Below are positions 22,820 to 35,115 of a stretch of 64,000 nucleotides of DNA, in pieces; the stretch's first letter is position 1; each line of letters starts with the position of its first letter. The notes below the pieces were generated by a model. That model worked only from the letters and a program-made list of their open reading frames with translations, had not been told where the DNA came from and did no database searches. The position numbers and the translations under genes were made by a program. The DNA comes from Gongronella butleri. Lineage: Eukaryota > Mucoromycota > Mucoromycetes > Mucorales > Cunninghamellaceae. The DNA lies in the NCBI GenBank assembly GCA_025201375.1, contig JAIWZP010000091.1, positions 16,906-80,905 of the forward strand, written 5' to 3'.

Positions 22820-25793
22820 TCATTGCACATGTTGGAATGTTTCGTCGTCAATGTCCTGGATATGAAATGTGGGGCGCTGTTTGAGGCCTGCCTGTGCGGC
22901 TGCTGCAGCGAGCTCAGCGGGATCGATGGCGGCCATGGAGGACGAGGATGAGGAGGAGTCTGTGGGCGTCATGAGGGACTGGAGCGATGTCATGGAGAGG
23001 CCTGGTTCATTTGAGAAGCTGTTTGAGCGGCTGCGCAGTGGTGTGCTGCTTTCCGAGCCGCTGCGGCTCATCCAGCGCAAAAAGTCCTCGCCAGCGACCT
23101 CTAGATACTCTTTTGTGGCCGACACGGTCTTTGCCCCATCCCACGCAAAAATGTTCTTGTCGTCCAGCCAGTCCATGCGCTTCGCCTGCTGGAAGAACCC
23201 GCTGTTCAGGCGTGGCAATCGCTGGCGCATTGCCGTCAAGTTGAAGCTGCTGCCATTCGTGCTGCCAGTGCTCTTGCTCGGTGTCGGTGTTGGCGAAGAA
23301 GGCAGGTGGCGACTGATGTAGTCGGCTAAAATCATACAAAAAAGGGAGGGAATGTAAGAGATTACGCCATTTTTCTCATTTTCTTCATTTTTTTTTTTTT
23401 TTTTTACCATCGAAATCCGAGAATGCCTGTGGGCCAAATTCATTGATGACGTCGGTGATGTCGTGCATGAGCTTTTCACGGTTGCTGCGCAGGACCTGGG
23501 CGCTCTCGGGGTCGAGAAGCGCCATGACGAGAGGCTGCAAGGACCTGGCAATGTCCATGCCGACCTCACCAAAACGCAGACTGGCATACGACACCATGGA
23601 CACAATGACAATCGTGATGGACGGCACCGCAAGCATCCATTGCAGCGGCAAATCGTACCGCAACACGCTCAAAAACACAACCAGGCCATAAAACGCATAA
23701 AGCGTCGGCACAAGCACAAGACCCACCAGCAACTTCCACGTCGCAAGCACGTCGCGACCGGCAATCTTGACATTGGATCCCCTGAGCGCCGCTATTTTAA
23801 GAAAAAGATGAGTCTCGCCTGCCTTTTTTTCCTAATTTCTTTTTTCTTTTTTCTTTTTCGCAGTTTTGACATTTACCATCTGCCTTTTTGGCGCTGATGA
23901 CCTTTGCGACAATGACGACAGGCAGGTTCAGGATGGCACTATCATAAAAGGATGTGAGCAATGATGATGATAACAATGTTTTTTTTCTCGTTTTTACCCA
24001 GGGAAGCTGCAGAGCGTATAAAAAGCAAAAAACACGAGGCGGCGCATAAGGAGGAGGAGCGTGCTTTTGCGGCCAAGGTCTGTCTTTGAGACCTGGTGGT
24101 CGCGGATGCCATAATATTTGAGCAGCTGGTTGTAGGCAAGCACGCGCTGCCGCAGATCCTCGACCTTTGGCTCGTTTTTGAACAGGTTGTAGCCAATCAC
24201 GAAGCGGCGGTTCAGGTCCACCACGCTCGACAATGGCAACTTGCGGTGTGCAGGCTTGTACAGGCGGCGCGCAGCTTGGATCATCTACATTTTTATGAAA
24301 AAAAGGCCATGATAAGCAAAAAAAGAAAAAAAAGCCCATGATCACTCTTTTTTTTTCAAAAAGAAGCATACCATGAGGGTCTCGTATGACTCGGCATTGA
24401 CGGTGACGCTCTTGAGACCGTCGTAGATGGCATCGAGCAGCTTGCCGCAGGCTTCGCGCTTGGCAGGGCCGCCCGTTTGATACTTTTCCACCATGTCGGG
24501 CGTGATGCTGATTGGGTTGCCGAATTCGATGACGGCGCGCGACCGGAAGCGGTGCGCGTGGAAATAGTTCAAACCTAAAATCAAAAAAGAGGCGACGCGT
24601 CCGAATGAGCACCCTCCGACAAATCGCGATCGATAAAACAAAAAAAAAAAAAGCACGGCCCCCTTACCACATGGCACAATCTTGACATCCAGACCCGGGT
24701 ATTTGGCCATGGCCCCCAACGCCATGAGGGTCACACCAGCTATGCTCATCAAACAAAAGAAAAAAAAAGAAAAAAAGCGTGAGTCTAGGCCCCAAAGAAT
24801 CCAGGTTTGGCCAGGTTTTCTACCCTTTAATGGCAGCAATTCTGCGCGGTCGTGGCTGCCGCCCTCTGGAAAGATGGTGATGCATTGATTGTTGCGCAAT
24901 TGATCATGGACATAGCGATACACGGCGTCCTGGTCGACGTGGGGGACGCATTTGTACGCTGTGCCTTCCGATAACAGGGCAAGCGCCTTGAGGTCCTTGA
25001 CCTCGCGCTTGATGAGCAGCTCGGTGTCGGACACGACGTGCTCCACTTCGACCTGGCCGGCTTTGTTGGGCAGCGCAATCAAGCTGCGCGGCGCCAATTG
25101 GGTCAAAAAAGAGGTGCCTTGGCCAACAATGCGCAATGGCTCGAGCTTGCGATCGTACAATTGGATTGTGCCCTTGCCCTTGACAGCCAGATCCTGCGGA
25201 CGGATCACAGGGACTAAAAATAAAAAAAAATGTCGATAAGCAAAAAATGTCATCTGAAACGCGACTCTCACGCTAAAACAAAAGAGGGGGGTCTTACTGG
25301 CATTGACCATGCGCGCAAAGAACCCAATGCCGCGCTGGTGCATCGATTTTTCCGCGATCAAAAAGGACACTTGACGCTTGCACTCGCGCATGACCATGAT
25401 GGGATCGACAAACTAAAGATAACGCCAAAAAAAAAAGAAAAAAAGAAAAAAAAAACGCGATGAGAAAAAAAGCACTAGCGAGAAAGGTGCCCCTTGGCCC
25501 GGTGCACAGACGTCAAAAAAGTGGCCAGGAAAAAGACCGTGGGTTTTTGGTGCGCCATTCCCTTTTTTTTTTTTCACTCCCCGTGTCATTCCTTTTTTTT
25601 TTTTCAAATTGATTGACCAAGGGGGGGGACAAGTTACCTGATTCGAGTGTGGTCCGACAACAAAGATGACGACCTTGTCCATGGGGATGCGATGTGAGCC
25701 GCGCGAGCGGATCTCACGGAAAAAGAGGCCCGCGAGGATGTTGAAGAACCAAAGGGCGATTGCGTACGTGATTCTTTGTAGCTGCAATCCCAT
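22820..25793 (-). CDS. SCT1: glycerol-3-phosphate / dihydroxyacetone-phosphate acyltransferase, Sct1/Gpt2 type
   Basis: It makes lysophosphatidic acid, the first step of glycerolipid synthesis, in the ER membrane. Nine exons on the minus strand (25,793-25,638; 25,412-25,298; 25,213-24,824; 24,739-24,668; 24,574-24,372; 24,284-23,998; 23,938-23,877; 23,791-23,408; 23,325-22,820) join in frame to 724 residues; yeast Sct1 and Gpt2 have about 740-760. The acyltransferase motif H-x4-D is HSNQFVD (49-55), formed across the first splice join. FPEGGSHDR lies at 205-213. Two hydrophobic segments near 450-472 and 480-497 fit the family's C-terminal membrane pair. The Ser-rich tail (600-724, with RSRSNSFSNEP and a Ser run) fits the phosphorylated tail of the yeast enzymes. 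Fungi often have one or two paralogues; which one this is cannot be told. Confidence 0.93.
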
Positions 25794-26550
25794 GAGGAGT
25801 AGAAATCGATGGAAAAAAAAATAAGAGGTGTGGAAAGAAAAAGGGAAAATAGAGATTTTTTTTGGCGACTCTTTTTTTTTTTTGTGCTGAAATGGTGACA
25901 CAGGTCAAGAGGCAAACCTTATTTCAAGCAACATCGCGGAGCATGTCCAAAAGCCGGAGGCGGTGCTTTGAATAAAAAAAAAAGGCAAAACAACAAGGTG
26001 CAAACAGGGATCCAGGGCCAATTTGTTCTCTGTCTTTGCTTTTTTCACGCTGATGAGGTGATGTTGCCTGCGTTTGGCGCACGCGCCCCTCTCCGCCCCG
26101 CCGCCGCAGGGGCCAATCCCGCACATTGCGCGTGTCTCATTTGAAATGACATGCAATCACATGGCGGGCGAAAAAAAAAAAAAGAAAAGGGCAATCAACC
26201 TCACGGACTGAGCGTCGTCAGCAAAGTGTTTCTCTTTGGGACACCGCCAAAAAAGTCAAACCCGGTCGATCGTGCCTCCCCTCTCCTCTGCAGGTATTTC
26301 CTGTTGGGCCCAATTCTTATCTCAATTTTTTTTTGTTGGATCACAAAATAATAAAAAAAAAAAAAAAGGCAAAAATCAGGTCAAAAGAAAACAAACATGC
26401 GATGCATCTCTGGGGAAAGAAAGCTGGCGTGGTAACAAAAAAAGGTGGTACGTACCCCCCATGGAGAAAAATAAAAAAGTGCAAAGCACCAGTTTTTTTA
26501 CATGAGAAAAATAAAAAAAAGAGCAAAGCACGCGTTTTTTTTATAGGAGA
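25794..26550. other. intergenic region between SCT1-type gene and TAF4
   Basis: No gene is seen. It holds the SCT1-type leader and T/A tracts, then the TAF4 3' flank. Confidence 0.5.
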
Positions 26551-28580
26551 TTATGAAAAGTTGTACATTTTTAGCAAGGTGCGTTTCCCGCTTCCCTTTG
26601 CGGCGGTGGGTTCGCGCTCGAGGGCAAAGATGGCGTCGACGACAGAGACCAAGCGATCATTTGTGTCGGATGCAGCGGCGGTGGTATCTAGATGCATGGC
26701 GGCGGGCGACGACGTGGGTCCGTCGACGAGTTGCCATGGCAATGACGATTTGGCGGCGTCCAACATGTCGTCGTCCTCATTTTCATCGTCCATTTCGCGC
26801 CGTGCCAAATTGTCGAGTGCCGTCAATGCTTGCTTGGGATGCGAATGGACGAGAATTTTGTAAGCCGGCGTCTTTTCGTCGTCGTCGTCGTCGTCATCGT
26901 CCTCTTCGTCGTCATCGATATCCATGTCCATGGCCGGTGTCGTTCCCGCGGCGCCCTTGTCATTGTGCAGCAAGAACGGATTTCTTCGCAATGCGCGATG
27001 CTGAGAGACTTTGATCATGCTCTGGACAAGCGTGCGCAGCCTGTCTTGCGTGGCAAGTGCAACATAAGCAATGACATCCGGGTCAATGTTGGCCACAGCC
27101 AGCGGCTTAGCAATGCGCAGCATGTGCTGCTGCAAGCGCCCACTGTGCATGAATTCTTGTGCCTTGGATTGGTCCACAGCAGCCGCATCCGCCATCACAC
27201 CTCCCAATGGCTCGCCCTGCTTCATGAAATGCTCCGTTTCTTCCTTGAGATCCACACCCGCGTACCCCATCACATCCGTGATGTTGTCAAAATCAATGTT
27301 GGCATTATTGCTCGGCGCAGATGACGATGGCTTCCTAATTTTTTTAAAGAAAAATGGAGGGAACAGGGAGTCAATGGGTGCCTCTTTTTTCTCTCTTTTT
27401 TCTCCTTTTTTTTCATAAAAACGTACTGGGATGCGCGTGTGGATTGGCTGCTGGGCAGACTGGGCTGCTTGAATTCAGGCACCATGTTGACGACGGCGGC
27501 GGGTGTGGCGGCCAACGACGACGATGACGGCGACGACGCGGCAGGCGGCGTGGCAATTTGCATGGGCGACTTTTCCTGCTTGATTTTTTTCATCGCGGGC
27601 GTCGTTGCGGCTGTTTCCTTTCGTTTCCGCGTCTCTTCTTTCACCGCCGGCGTGGCGGGCGTCGCGGGGGCCGAGGGTACCGCCGGGGTCGCCAATGTCG
27701 GGGGCAAAGCAGGCGTGGACGCGCCACCATGGTCGCCCTGAGGCTTGAGGTTCTCTAGCAGCTTGAATCCTCGCTCGTCCAGCACGTACTTGGCCTGTGC
27801 AAAGAACTGATCCGGCGAAATGGCGTGTTGCTAGGGCAAAAACAAAAAGAGGGCAAAACGATGAGAAATTATGCCTTTTTTCCTTTATCATTTTTTTTCG
27901 TATTTTTTATTTTTTTTTACCTGCAATTGCTGGAAGAGCTGCGTGAAGCGCACCTTTCTGTCTTGGGGCAATTGATTTGTGAGCTGATCGAGGATGGTGA
28001 CGGATGGCGACGCGCTTGAGGAGGACATGTATTGAAAAGGGGTTCTTTGCATTTGCATCCTCTGTTGTTGCTGTTGCATTCGCTGTTGTTGCATTCGCTG
28101 CTGTTGCTGTTGCTGCAATTGAAGCTGTTGCTGCTGTTGGGGCGGCCGTTGGGGCGACGGATGTTGCAATTGGGCGTTTTGTGGCTGTTGTGGCTGTTGT
28201 AACGGCGATGGACGCGTCGGCGACGCGTGAGGTAGCGAGATTTGCGTCTGCGGAGCCTGCTGTTGCTGCTGTTGTTGTTGTTGCTGCTGTGGAGACGGCT
28301 GCTGGTATGAATTGTACATAAAATCGTTGTTAAAGGGCCCGCCCATATCGTCGGCACTAAAGATATGCTGCAATTCCGACGGCATGCTAAAGGAAGTAGG
28401 CTGATCCTGACTGCCAATGGTGTGCACAAGGTGCTGGAACGACGGGTCATTGTTGTTGGCAAACAACGAACTGTCGATGGACAGAATCTGATTGATATCG
28501 TGTTGTTGCTGTTGCTGTTGTTGCTGTTGTTGCTGCTGCTGTTGCTGGGCGCCGGGATCGCCCGCACCTTTATTGCTCAT
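26551..28580 (-). CDS. TAF4: TFIID subunit TAF4-like protein
   Basis: TAF4 is a histone-fold subunit of TFIID, pairing with TAF12 in the nucleus. Exons 28,580-27,921, 27,830-27,427 and 27,334-26,551 give 615 residues. Residues 1-220 are very Gln-rich, with poly-Q runs from CAG/CAA repeats, ending in a conserved-looking segment (TILDQLTNQLPQDRKVRFTQ). A Pro/Ala/Lys linker follows. The C-terminal TAF4 domain starts near 370 with DVMGYAGVDLKEETEHFM and continues through LQQHMLRIAKPLAVANIDPD and a helical segment ending SMIKVSQHRALRRNP; a poly-Asp run (GTC/GTCATC repeats near 26,876-26,925) lies inside it. Assignment rests on this C-terminal domain, as Q-rich N termini are not specific. Poly-Q length may vary between strains. 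Confidence 0.85.
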
Positions 28581-28805
28581 GAGGAAAAAAAGAAAATGCT
28601 AGAGGACTATGTACACAAAGAGAGAGAAAAAAAAGAGAAGAAAAAAGAAAAGAAAAGAAACGAGAAAAAGAAACAGGGGGCAGACACAAAAGGAGAGCAA
28701 GAAAAAAAAAATTGAGAAAGAAAAAAAAAAAAAAAGCGGGGACTACAAATGCTACAAATGTACAAAGTTGGCGAGAGGCGGGGCTAAACAGCCAATCCGG
28801 ATTCT

Positions 28806-29539
28806 TTACGCGTGCCAGTCAATGTCGAATTGGGTGCCATTGACAATGACTTGCTCTGGATACTCGGTGGATTTGTTGAGCAGCGTTAAAAGGAGGGCGC
28901 CGCGGATCAAATCGACCAGTTCCACGATTTCTTGCTGGCTGTTGCCCGTGGATGCCTTTGGCACGCTTTTGTTTGCGAGTATGCGATGGCCGATGCTGTC
29001 AAAGGGCCGCGGCACCACCTCGAAGCGCGTGGGCTGCGCCAATTCGACGGAACCAAAGGCCGGATGCGTCGGTGGCCAGCATTGCTGCTCGAATTCACGC
29101 CCAAACAGCGGCAAAAGGCGTTCTTTGACGTCCCACCCGCACTGCACGCTCAATTGACGTGCCACGCGGAATGGCACCCAGAAACCTTGAATGTCCACCA
29201 CGCCACCATGCACGCGACGGCAACCACTGGGCATAGATTTCTTCAGAAAGGCGCGCATATCGATTGTTTTCAACCCAAGGATCTCCCAGAGACCATGCAA
29301 TCGCACCTCGCCTAAAGAAAAAAAAAAACAAAAACAAAACGAAACCCATTGAATCATGCACAATGCCATTGCTGTTGCAAAAAGGGCAAAAAGGGGGGCT
29401 GCGCCGCGTTTGACTTACGCGTCTGCCTGTCCCAAATGATCTTGTGGCCGTTCATTTCCATGCTGTTGACAAGTAAATTGATTTGAAGCTTCTTGCCAAG
29501 AGAAGGACGACTGTAAACGTCGTCTGGCAACAGAGACAT
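28806..29539 (-). CDS. APSES/KilA-N DNA-binding domain protein, 208 residues
   Basis: Exons 29,539-29,419 and 29,311-28,806 give 208 residues. The fold is the fungal APSES/KilA-N DNA-binding domain: MNGHKIIWDRQTREVRLHG forms the opening strands, then WEILGLKTIDMRAFLKK, the family core CRRVHGGVVDIQGFWVPF, then VARQLSVQCGWDVKERLLPL and FG. The remaining 80 residues after FPLFG-like sequence are helical and unlike known domains. There are no ankyrin repeats (against Swi4/Swi6/Mbp1) and no membrane helix (against Bqt4). It is probably a short APSES-type regulator; the target is unknown. The TAF4 gene lies 225 bases downstream on the same strand, and the 4E-T-like gene starts 272 bases upstream on the other strand. 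Confidence 0.8.
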
Positions 29540-29811
29540 TTGGACAATGAAAAAAAGGGAAGGAAGGAAAAAAAAAAAAAGGCAATTGTGTGGGCAAGGC
29601 AACATCCATCACTGCGCTTTTGCCCTTTTTTCAATGACCTGGCTTCTGATTGGTCAGAATGCATTTGGGCCTTTTTTCTTCTTTCAAAAAGCCCTTGTTT
29701 TGCTCTCCCTTTTTTTTTTTTCTTCTTTTCTTTTACTCTTTTCTTTTACTCTTTTTCTCTTTCTTTTGCATCTTTTTTTTGCCTTTTTCTTTGTTTCTCC
29801 TCCTTATAGAC

Positions 29812-32316
29812 ATGTCTACAGAACCCCCACGCACCACGATACGCTACTCACGAGACGTCTTTGTCGCTCTGTACAATAGCCCCTTGGTTGCAAAGCCAGA
29901 GGCAATGCCGGCCCTCGAAAAATGGTTTGGGTACGTCCGTTTCCGCCCTTTTTGCCTTGTCATGGCCGCCTTGCTCATCCTGTCCATTTCTTTTTTCCAC
30001 ACTCACTCTTAGTGAGGAAGCTGGATCTCCTGCCATCGCCAAGATTCTTCTCAACTCTAGCATATGGTCTCAGCCGCAAGGTAAGGAATCTTTTTTTTTT
30101 TTTTTTTTTTGGCCCTGCGTCATTTCGCTGCCGTTTCTTACCCCCTTTTTCGTCATAGATGTGCCATTGAATGGCAAGTCCAATGCGAGGTCGTCGCCCA
30201 TTGTCCCCCGCTCAAGATTGGTAAGAGCCACATTGTGATTTGGGCAGTCAATTGGAGCGAAAAGGGAAAAAAGTGGCATGAATGGCTTCAATGGCACTGC
30301 ATGGCTTTTTTTTTTTGTTGGTTGCTGTCAATGGGCTCGCTGTGACAGGCGGGCAAAGCGGATTGGAGGGCTGATTTTCCTTTCCCCACTTTTTTTTTTT
30401 CTATTCAGATGGACGATCGATCGCACAAACGCATGGACCGGACGTATCAAAACAAGAACGGCAACAATCACAACAACAACAACAACAATGGCCACGGAGG
30501 CGTCCCCATCAACGCCAATGGCCCCGGCACAAGACGCTATTCCGATCGAAATCAGCCGAAAAGTAAGATTTTTGCATTTTTTTTTTTTTGCCTTTTTTTC
30601 GTCGACACGCGGCTGATCGTTCTGTTTGTTGCGCCGCTAGATTATCGACAAGGCAACAGCAGCAACAGCAATCATGGTCGAGGGCCGCCTGGCACGGCGG
30701 ACGACGCTGTACCTGATTGGATGGACGACAGCGATTTCAAAACGAATGATATGCGCGATCTGGAGGCATGGAAATCGTCCATGCGCCAAAAGGAAGCTCA
30801 ATTAGAAAAAGGTAACTTTGTCAATTGGGAGAAATGTCGTCATGACTCAACATTTGTCTATTCTTTTTCTTTTTTTGCGCATTGCAGGCGGGCAAGATAC
30901 CCCACGTGAGGACAAGCCGGTGAACAAGATTGACCAGCTGTTTGGCAACATGGACATTAGCTCGTCCCTCTTTGATACCTCGTTGCCGGACACGTCCAAG
31001 CGATCTTCGCGCTTTGCTCGCTTTTTCAAGGAACCCACGCCGCCTCCTGGCGACCAGCGGTCTCCATTGCACCGTCCGCAAGAGGCGCAGCAGCAGCAGC
31101 CATTGCAACAGCAACAGCAGCAGCACGATACGACAAAGTCCATCTCGGTCAGCGACCTCTTCCAGCAGCCGCAAACCACACCGGATTCCACCGCCGCCAC
31201 GTCCTCGCCCGCCGCAAACAAACGCGTCTTTTCCGAGGAGGAGCTCCTCCAGTCGTTTGCCAAGCCGCGCGCGCAAGGCCCACCCGCCAATGGCCCAGCG
31301 ATTGCCGCCCCCATGCCAATGGATGCGAACAATGGCGCGTCGCCAGCCTCGGACGCGTCTTCCTCGTCCATGGGCTTCAACAAGGTCCTGCAGATTCTGT
31401 CCCAACCAAAGGTATCGTTATTTGGGAGGTTGGAGGGGGGAAAAGTGAAAAAAGTGAAAAAAAAATGAAAAAAAAGAGACTAATTTTTTCTTTTTTCAAA
31501 AACTAGCCACAGGTGGACACGCCGGGCAGCGCGCAATCGTCGCCGTCGCCGGCAGCATCGTTGGCGCGCAGCACGCCGCCCAATAGCACTCCATTGGCCC
31601 ATTTGGAGGAGCCTTTTGTGCGCGGGGCGTCGCCATCGTCGCGCCAGTTCCCCATGGCCCAGCCAATGCCTTTGCAACCTATGCAACAAATGCAGCCCAT
31701 GCAGCCCATACAGTCCATGCAGCCAATGCAATCCATGTCGCCGTCATCGTCATCGCCACAAGAGTCGCCGCGTCAGAGACAGTCAATGGACGTGTCACCG
31801 CTTGCCAAGCACAAATTCGGCAATTTGCCAACCTCTGTCTTGCGCCAAATGAGTGCACGCGACAAGCGCGCATCGCCCACGAAACCATCGCCCGTGCTCA
31901 AGCAGACTCACTTTAACAAGACCATTGCCGATCCGGCCATGCTCAATGCGTCTTCCATGCCCAATGCCACGGCCAATGCCAATGTCACGGCTGCAACGCC
32001 TATGGACGCGTCGTCGTTCTTGCCCCACATGCACCAGCAGCAACAACACCGCCCGCCACACGGCCCTTACCCGCCTCCCATGATGGGCATCCCACCAATG
32101 ATGCACCAGCGCCCAAACATGCCGCCAATGCCGCCAATGCAGCCTCCATTCATGCCAATGCATCCGCATCCAAATGCATTCCCGCCCGTCCACACTCCAT
32201 CACACCCAAATGCTTCCATGATGCCCCCACCGCCTTTTATGATGCAGCAACAACAGCAACAACAACAGCAGCAACGAGATCAATCCGCCGCGAATCCATG
32301 GCCACAGCATCAGTAG
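29812..32316 (+). CDS. eIF4E-transporter (4E-T)-like protein
   Basis: Seven exons (29,812-29,930; 30,013-30,080; 30,159-30,220; 30,409-30,562; 30,641-30,811; 30,888-31,411; 31,507-32,316) give 635 residues. The N terminus has a Y-x4-F-V motif (YSRDVFVALYNSP, residues 12-24) resembling the eIF4E-binding Y-x4-L-phi, with Phe in place of Leu. A middle segment has WMDDSDF, then a SSRFARFFKE motif like the conserved region of animal 4E-T. The rest is low complexity: Asn and Gln runs, and Met/Pro/Gln-rich repeats such as MQPMQPIQSMQPMQSM, ending in poly-Q. 4E-T proteins link eIF4E to mRNA repression in P-bodies; that role is inferred here. The model closes in frame, but with so much disorder the family assignment is moderate. 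Confidence 0.65.
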
Positions 32317-32452
32317 CCTTTCTCCCTCCTTTTTCCTTTTTTTTCCCTTTCTAAAAAAAAAGAATCCAATTGGCTTTTTTTTTTCTTTTATTTTTTTCTT
32401 TTTCTTTTTTTTCTTTTGTTCTTCTTCTAAATTGGGTGAGAGAGGGATTGGT

Positions 32453-33221
32453 CTAGATGGGTGTAAATGCCACGGTGCAAATCTTGGAGCCCGTGTGCCC
32501 GCCAAAGGAGAAAACGGGGTACTTGACGTGTGAGTGGTATTTAAAGTGGGGGCCAAAGTGCTTGATCAGCTCGTCCATGGTCCAATTGCAGCTGGTGATG
32601 AGGAATTTGCCATCGTCGCGCATCAATTGCCTTGCGGCGCTCACATACGTGTCGCGCGGGCCGGCGCGCCCTTGTTCCTGGGCTTCTTGCTGCGCGGGAT
32701 CGAGCGAAATCGCGTCAAATGTGCCCTTGTCCAGCACAAGGCCGAATTTCTTGCCGTCGGGTCGCCATGCCGTCTTGTCTTCGTTGTCATCCAAGAAATT
32801 CGCGGCCGCGTAGACAATCTCGCCATGGTCGCGGTCCTGCGCCACCGCCTGCGCGAGCTTGATCGCCGACGGCGAGTAATCGATGCCCGTCAGATCCTTC
32901 ATGCCCTCGTCCGCAAGACCAAGCAGCAAATGGCCATTGCCACACCCAAGATCAAGCACCGCCGTCGACGATGTCACATCGTCTTGCGACAACACCCAGT
33001 CCACCATGCGCTCCGCGCTGTCCTCGCCAAACCACACCTCACCAATGTCCCCAAGCTCGGAAAAGTTGGTGTTTTCCCGGTCGTAAACCTGATCCCAGCT
33101 GTTTGAAAAAAAGAAAAAAAGCCTGAATACCACGTGCGCATAAATAAAACACACGAAAAAAATCTTACTATGCCTTGGTGCCAAGCGCAGACGCTTCAAA
33201 GTCGGACGGTGGAGACGACAT
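32453..33221 (-). CDS. EFM4: protein-lysine methyltransferase EFM4 (METTL10/EEF1AKMT2 family)
   Basis: A seven-beta-strand SAM-dependent methyltransferase; the yeast and human members methylate a lysine of translation elongation factor 1A. Exons 33,221-33,169 and 33,098-32,453 give 232 residues, typical length. The N terminus shows the family's YWDQVYDRENTNF and GEVWFGEDSAERM. Motif I is VLDLGCGNGHLL (65-76), followed by LTGIDYSPSAI. The catalytic-side segments LVLDKGTFDAISL and SCNWTMDEL are also present. The gene is tail-to-tail with the 4E-T-like gene, the stop codons being only 136 bases apart. It is one of the clearest assignments in the window. Confidence 0.95.
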
Positions 33222-35115
33222 GACAAAAGAAAAAGCAAGTAAAAAAAAAAAGAGGCAAAAGAGGTCTGTCCAAACATCTTTTCTCGATGTTTTCAAAAAA
33301 TGCAATCCCCGCACAAAAAAAAGTCCGCTTGTGTCACCCCCTGATTCCATTCATGCAAAAGCTCGCGCTCTGCCAGCATGAACGACAGACTATTGACGAA
33401 AGAAGGCTTAAACCAATGATGGCACATGCCAAAAAAGACATCGTATTGCTTTTGTTTTTGTACTTTGAAGAGAACCCCGTCCCCCAAAAGCGCGTTGGCG
33501 CCAGTTTTCATGGTGTGCTGAATCCTTGCCCGAGTTCTCGATCAAAAGGTGCTTGACGCGTCGGTGGTGGCAATAGCAAAGAAAATAAACATGACAGCAG
33601 CATTGAAAAAGACGCCAAATTGAATCAAACGAGCGAATTCCGGCATCCCAAGTAAAAAGTCGAAATAAAGAACGACGCGACGCGATGGGCACAGAAATCC
33701 ACCTTTCCACGTGTTGCTACGTTTGTCAAAAGATGGAGCACAACGGGCAAAAATTTCAAAAATCGCGACATTTTCAAAGGGTCCAGTGGCCAATTTGAAA
33801 TTGGATCCTCGCATTGCGGCGCCATTCAACCACGGGTATATCATCCTCCATTCACCGATAAAAATGCAATAAAAACCAGGAGTCCATTGGCCAATCTGGC
33901 GCAAGGCAATCAGTTTTGTTTGTGGCTAGGGTTTCGACACAAGACCATTTCCACGAGGATTGACCACAGCGTCTTGAAAACCATATCATTAAAAAAAGCA
34001 CAATCTTGCGGCATACGTAGACGTTGATGATTGCAAAAAGAAAATGCTTTTAAGCAGAATTGACTTGATATTAAAGATATAAAAACGCTTGGGCGCGTGA
34101 TGTATCGCGATTCTGCGGCGGATCCCGTTTCTTTTTCTCATCAAAAAAATGCACATCGAGCATTGCTTTCTGGAAGACGCGTTGACGCGGTTCCAAGGGC
34201 GCGTTGTCCTGGAGCAATTGGCATAAAAAACCCAATCCCTCAATGTTCGTATTTTATTGAGCAATTTTGATTCCCCACAGATTTGTAGGCGCATCCCTCA
34301 CGTGCTAAGACCCAAAAGATTCCTTTTTTTTTTGGGCTGCCTTGACAATACGTCTGTACAAAAAAAACAAAAATCCCAACATTTACGCGCCAATGGTGGT
34401 ACAGACGCCGCCAATGGTGTGCTTCGTGCTGCCAGTGTCACTTTTGTGCACTTTCACGGGACAATCAATGGACCGATCTGCTTTGAAATGCCGCGCATAT
34501 GCACAGGGCATCCTTTTGGGCAATTAAGAACAGAAAGAGCCGTCAAAGGCTTCACAACAAAAGACAAAGTAAAGTGATCATCCATGGATACATGGTATCC
34601 ATAATCGATGCGCGGAATCCATTCATGGGTATAAAAAAAAGGCACACGTCATAAAAAAAAAAAAAGAAAAAGAAAAAAGAGAAAGAGAAAAAGCGAGAAA
34701 AACGAGAAACAAGGCATAAAACAGCTGACCCGTGACTTTTTGAGTCATTCTTTGAGCGACAGGGAACAGCAATGGGGTGCAAAAGCTGGAGACAAAGGGT
34801 GTGCGTCTTTTCTGGTTTTTTTTTTGACGCTCTTTGGTCGTGTACGAGGTAATCAACGGCAGCCACTGGCCACTGGTTCGTGCATCTGCAAGGCAAGGGG
34901 CCCGGTAAGTGGTCAAGAATTAGTCGGAGCGGCCGATTCCGGGATGACGCGATTGGCTTTGCGGAACAAGGCAGTCCCAGAGGATTCTCCGGCAAGGGGG
35001 TGGTTGTAGGAGTAAATATAGAAGGAGGGGCCTAAAAAAAAACTTTTTTTTTCTTTTTCTTTTTTCTTCCTCTTTCCCCTCTCTTTTCCTCTTTGTTCTC
35101 AAAAGTAGACAAATC
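33222..35115. other. 1.9 kb gene-free region upstream of MIR1
   Basis: No supportable gene. Frames of about 100 codons around 33.4-33.9 kb on the minus strand have no domain, no splice partners and no leader. The last 80 bases are the pyrimidine leader of MIR1. Confidence 0.5.

Noticed and set aside
28040..28570. CAG/GTT-rich stretch as a separate microsatellite locus
   Set aside because: It is the poly-Gln coding part of the TAF4-like gene and is described there.
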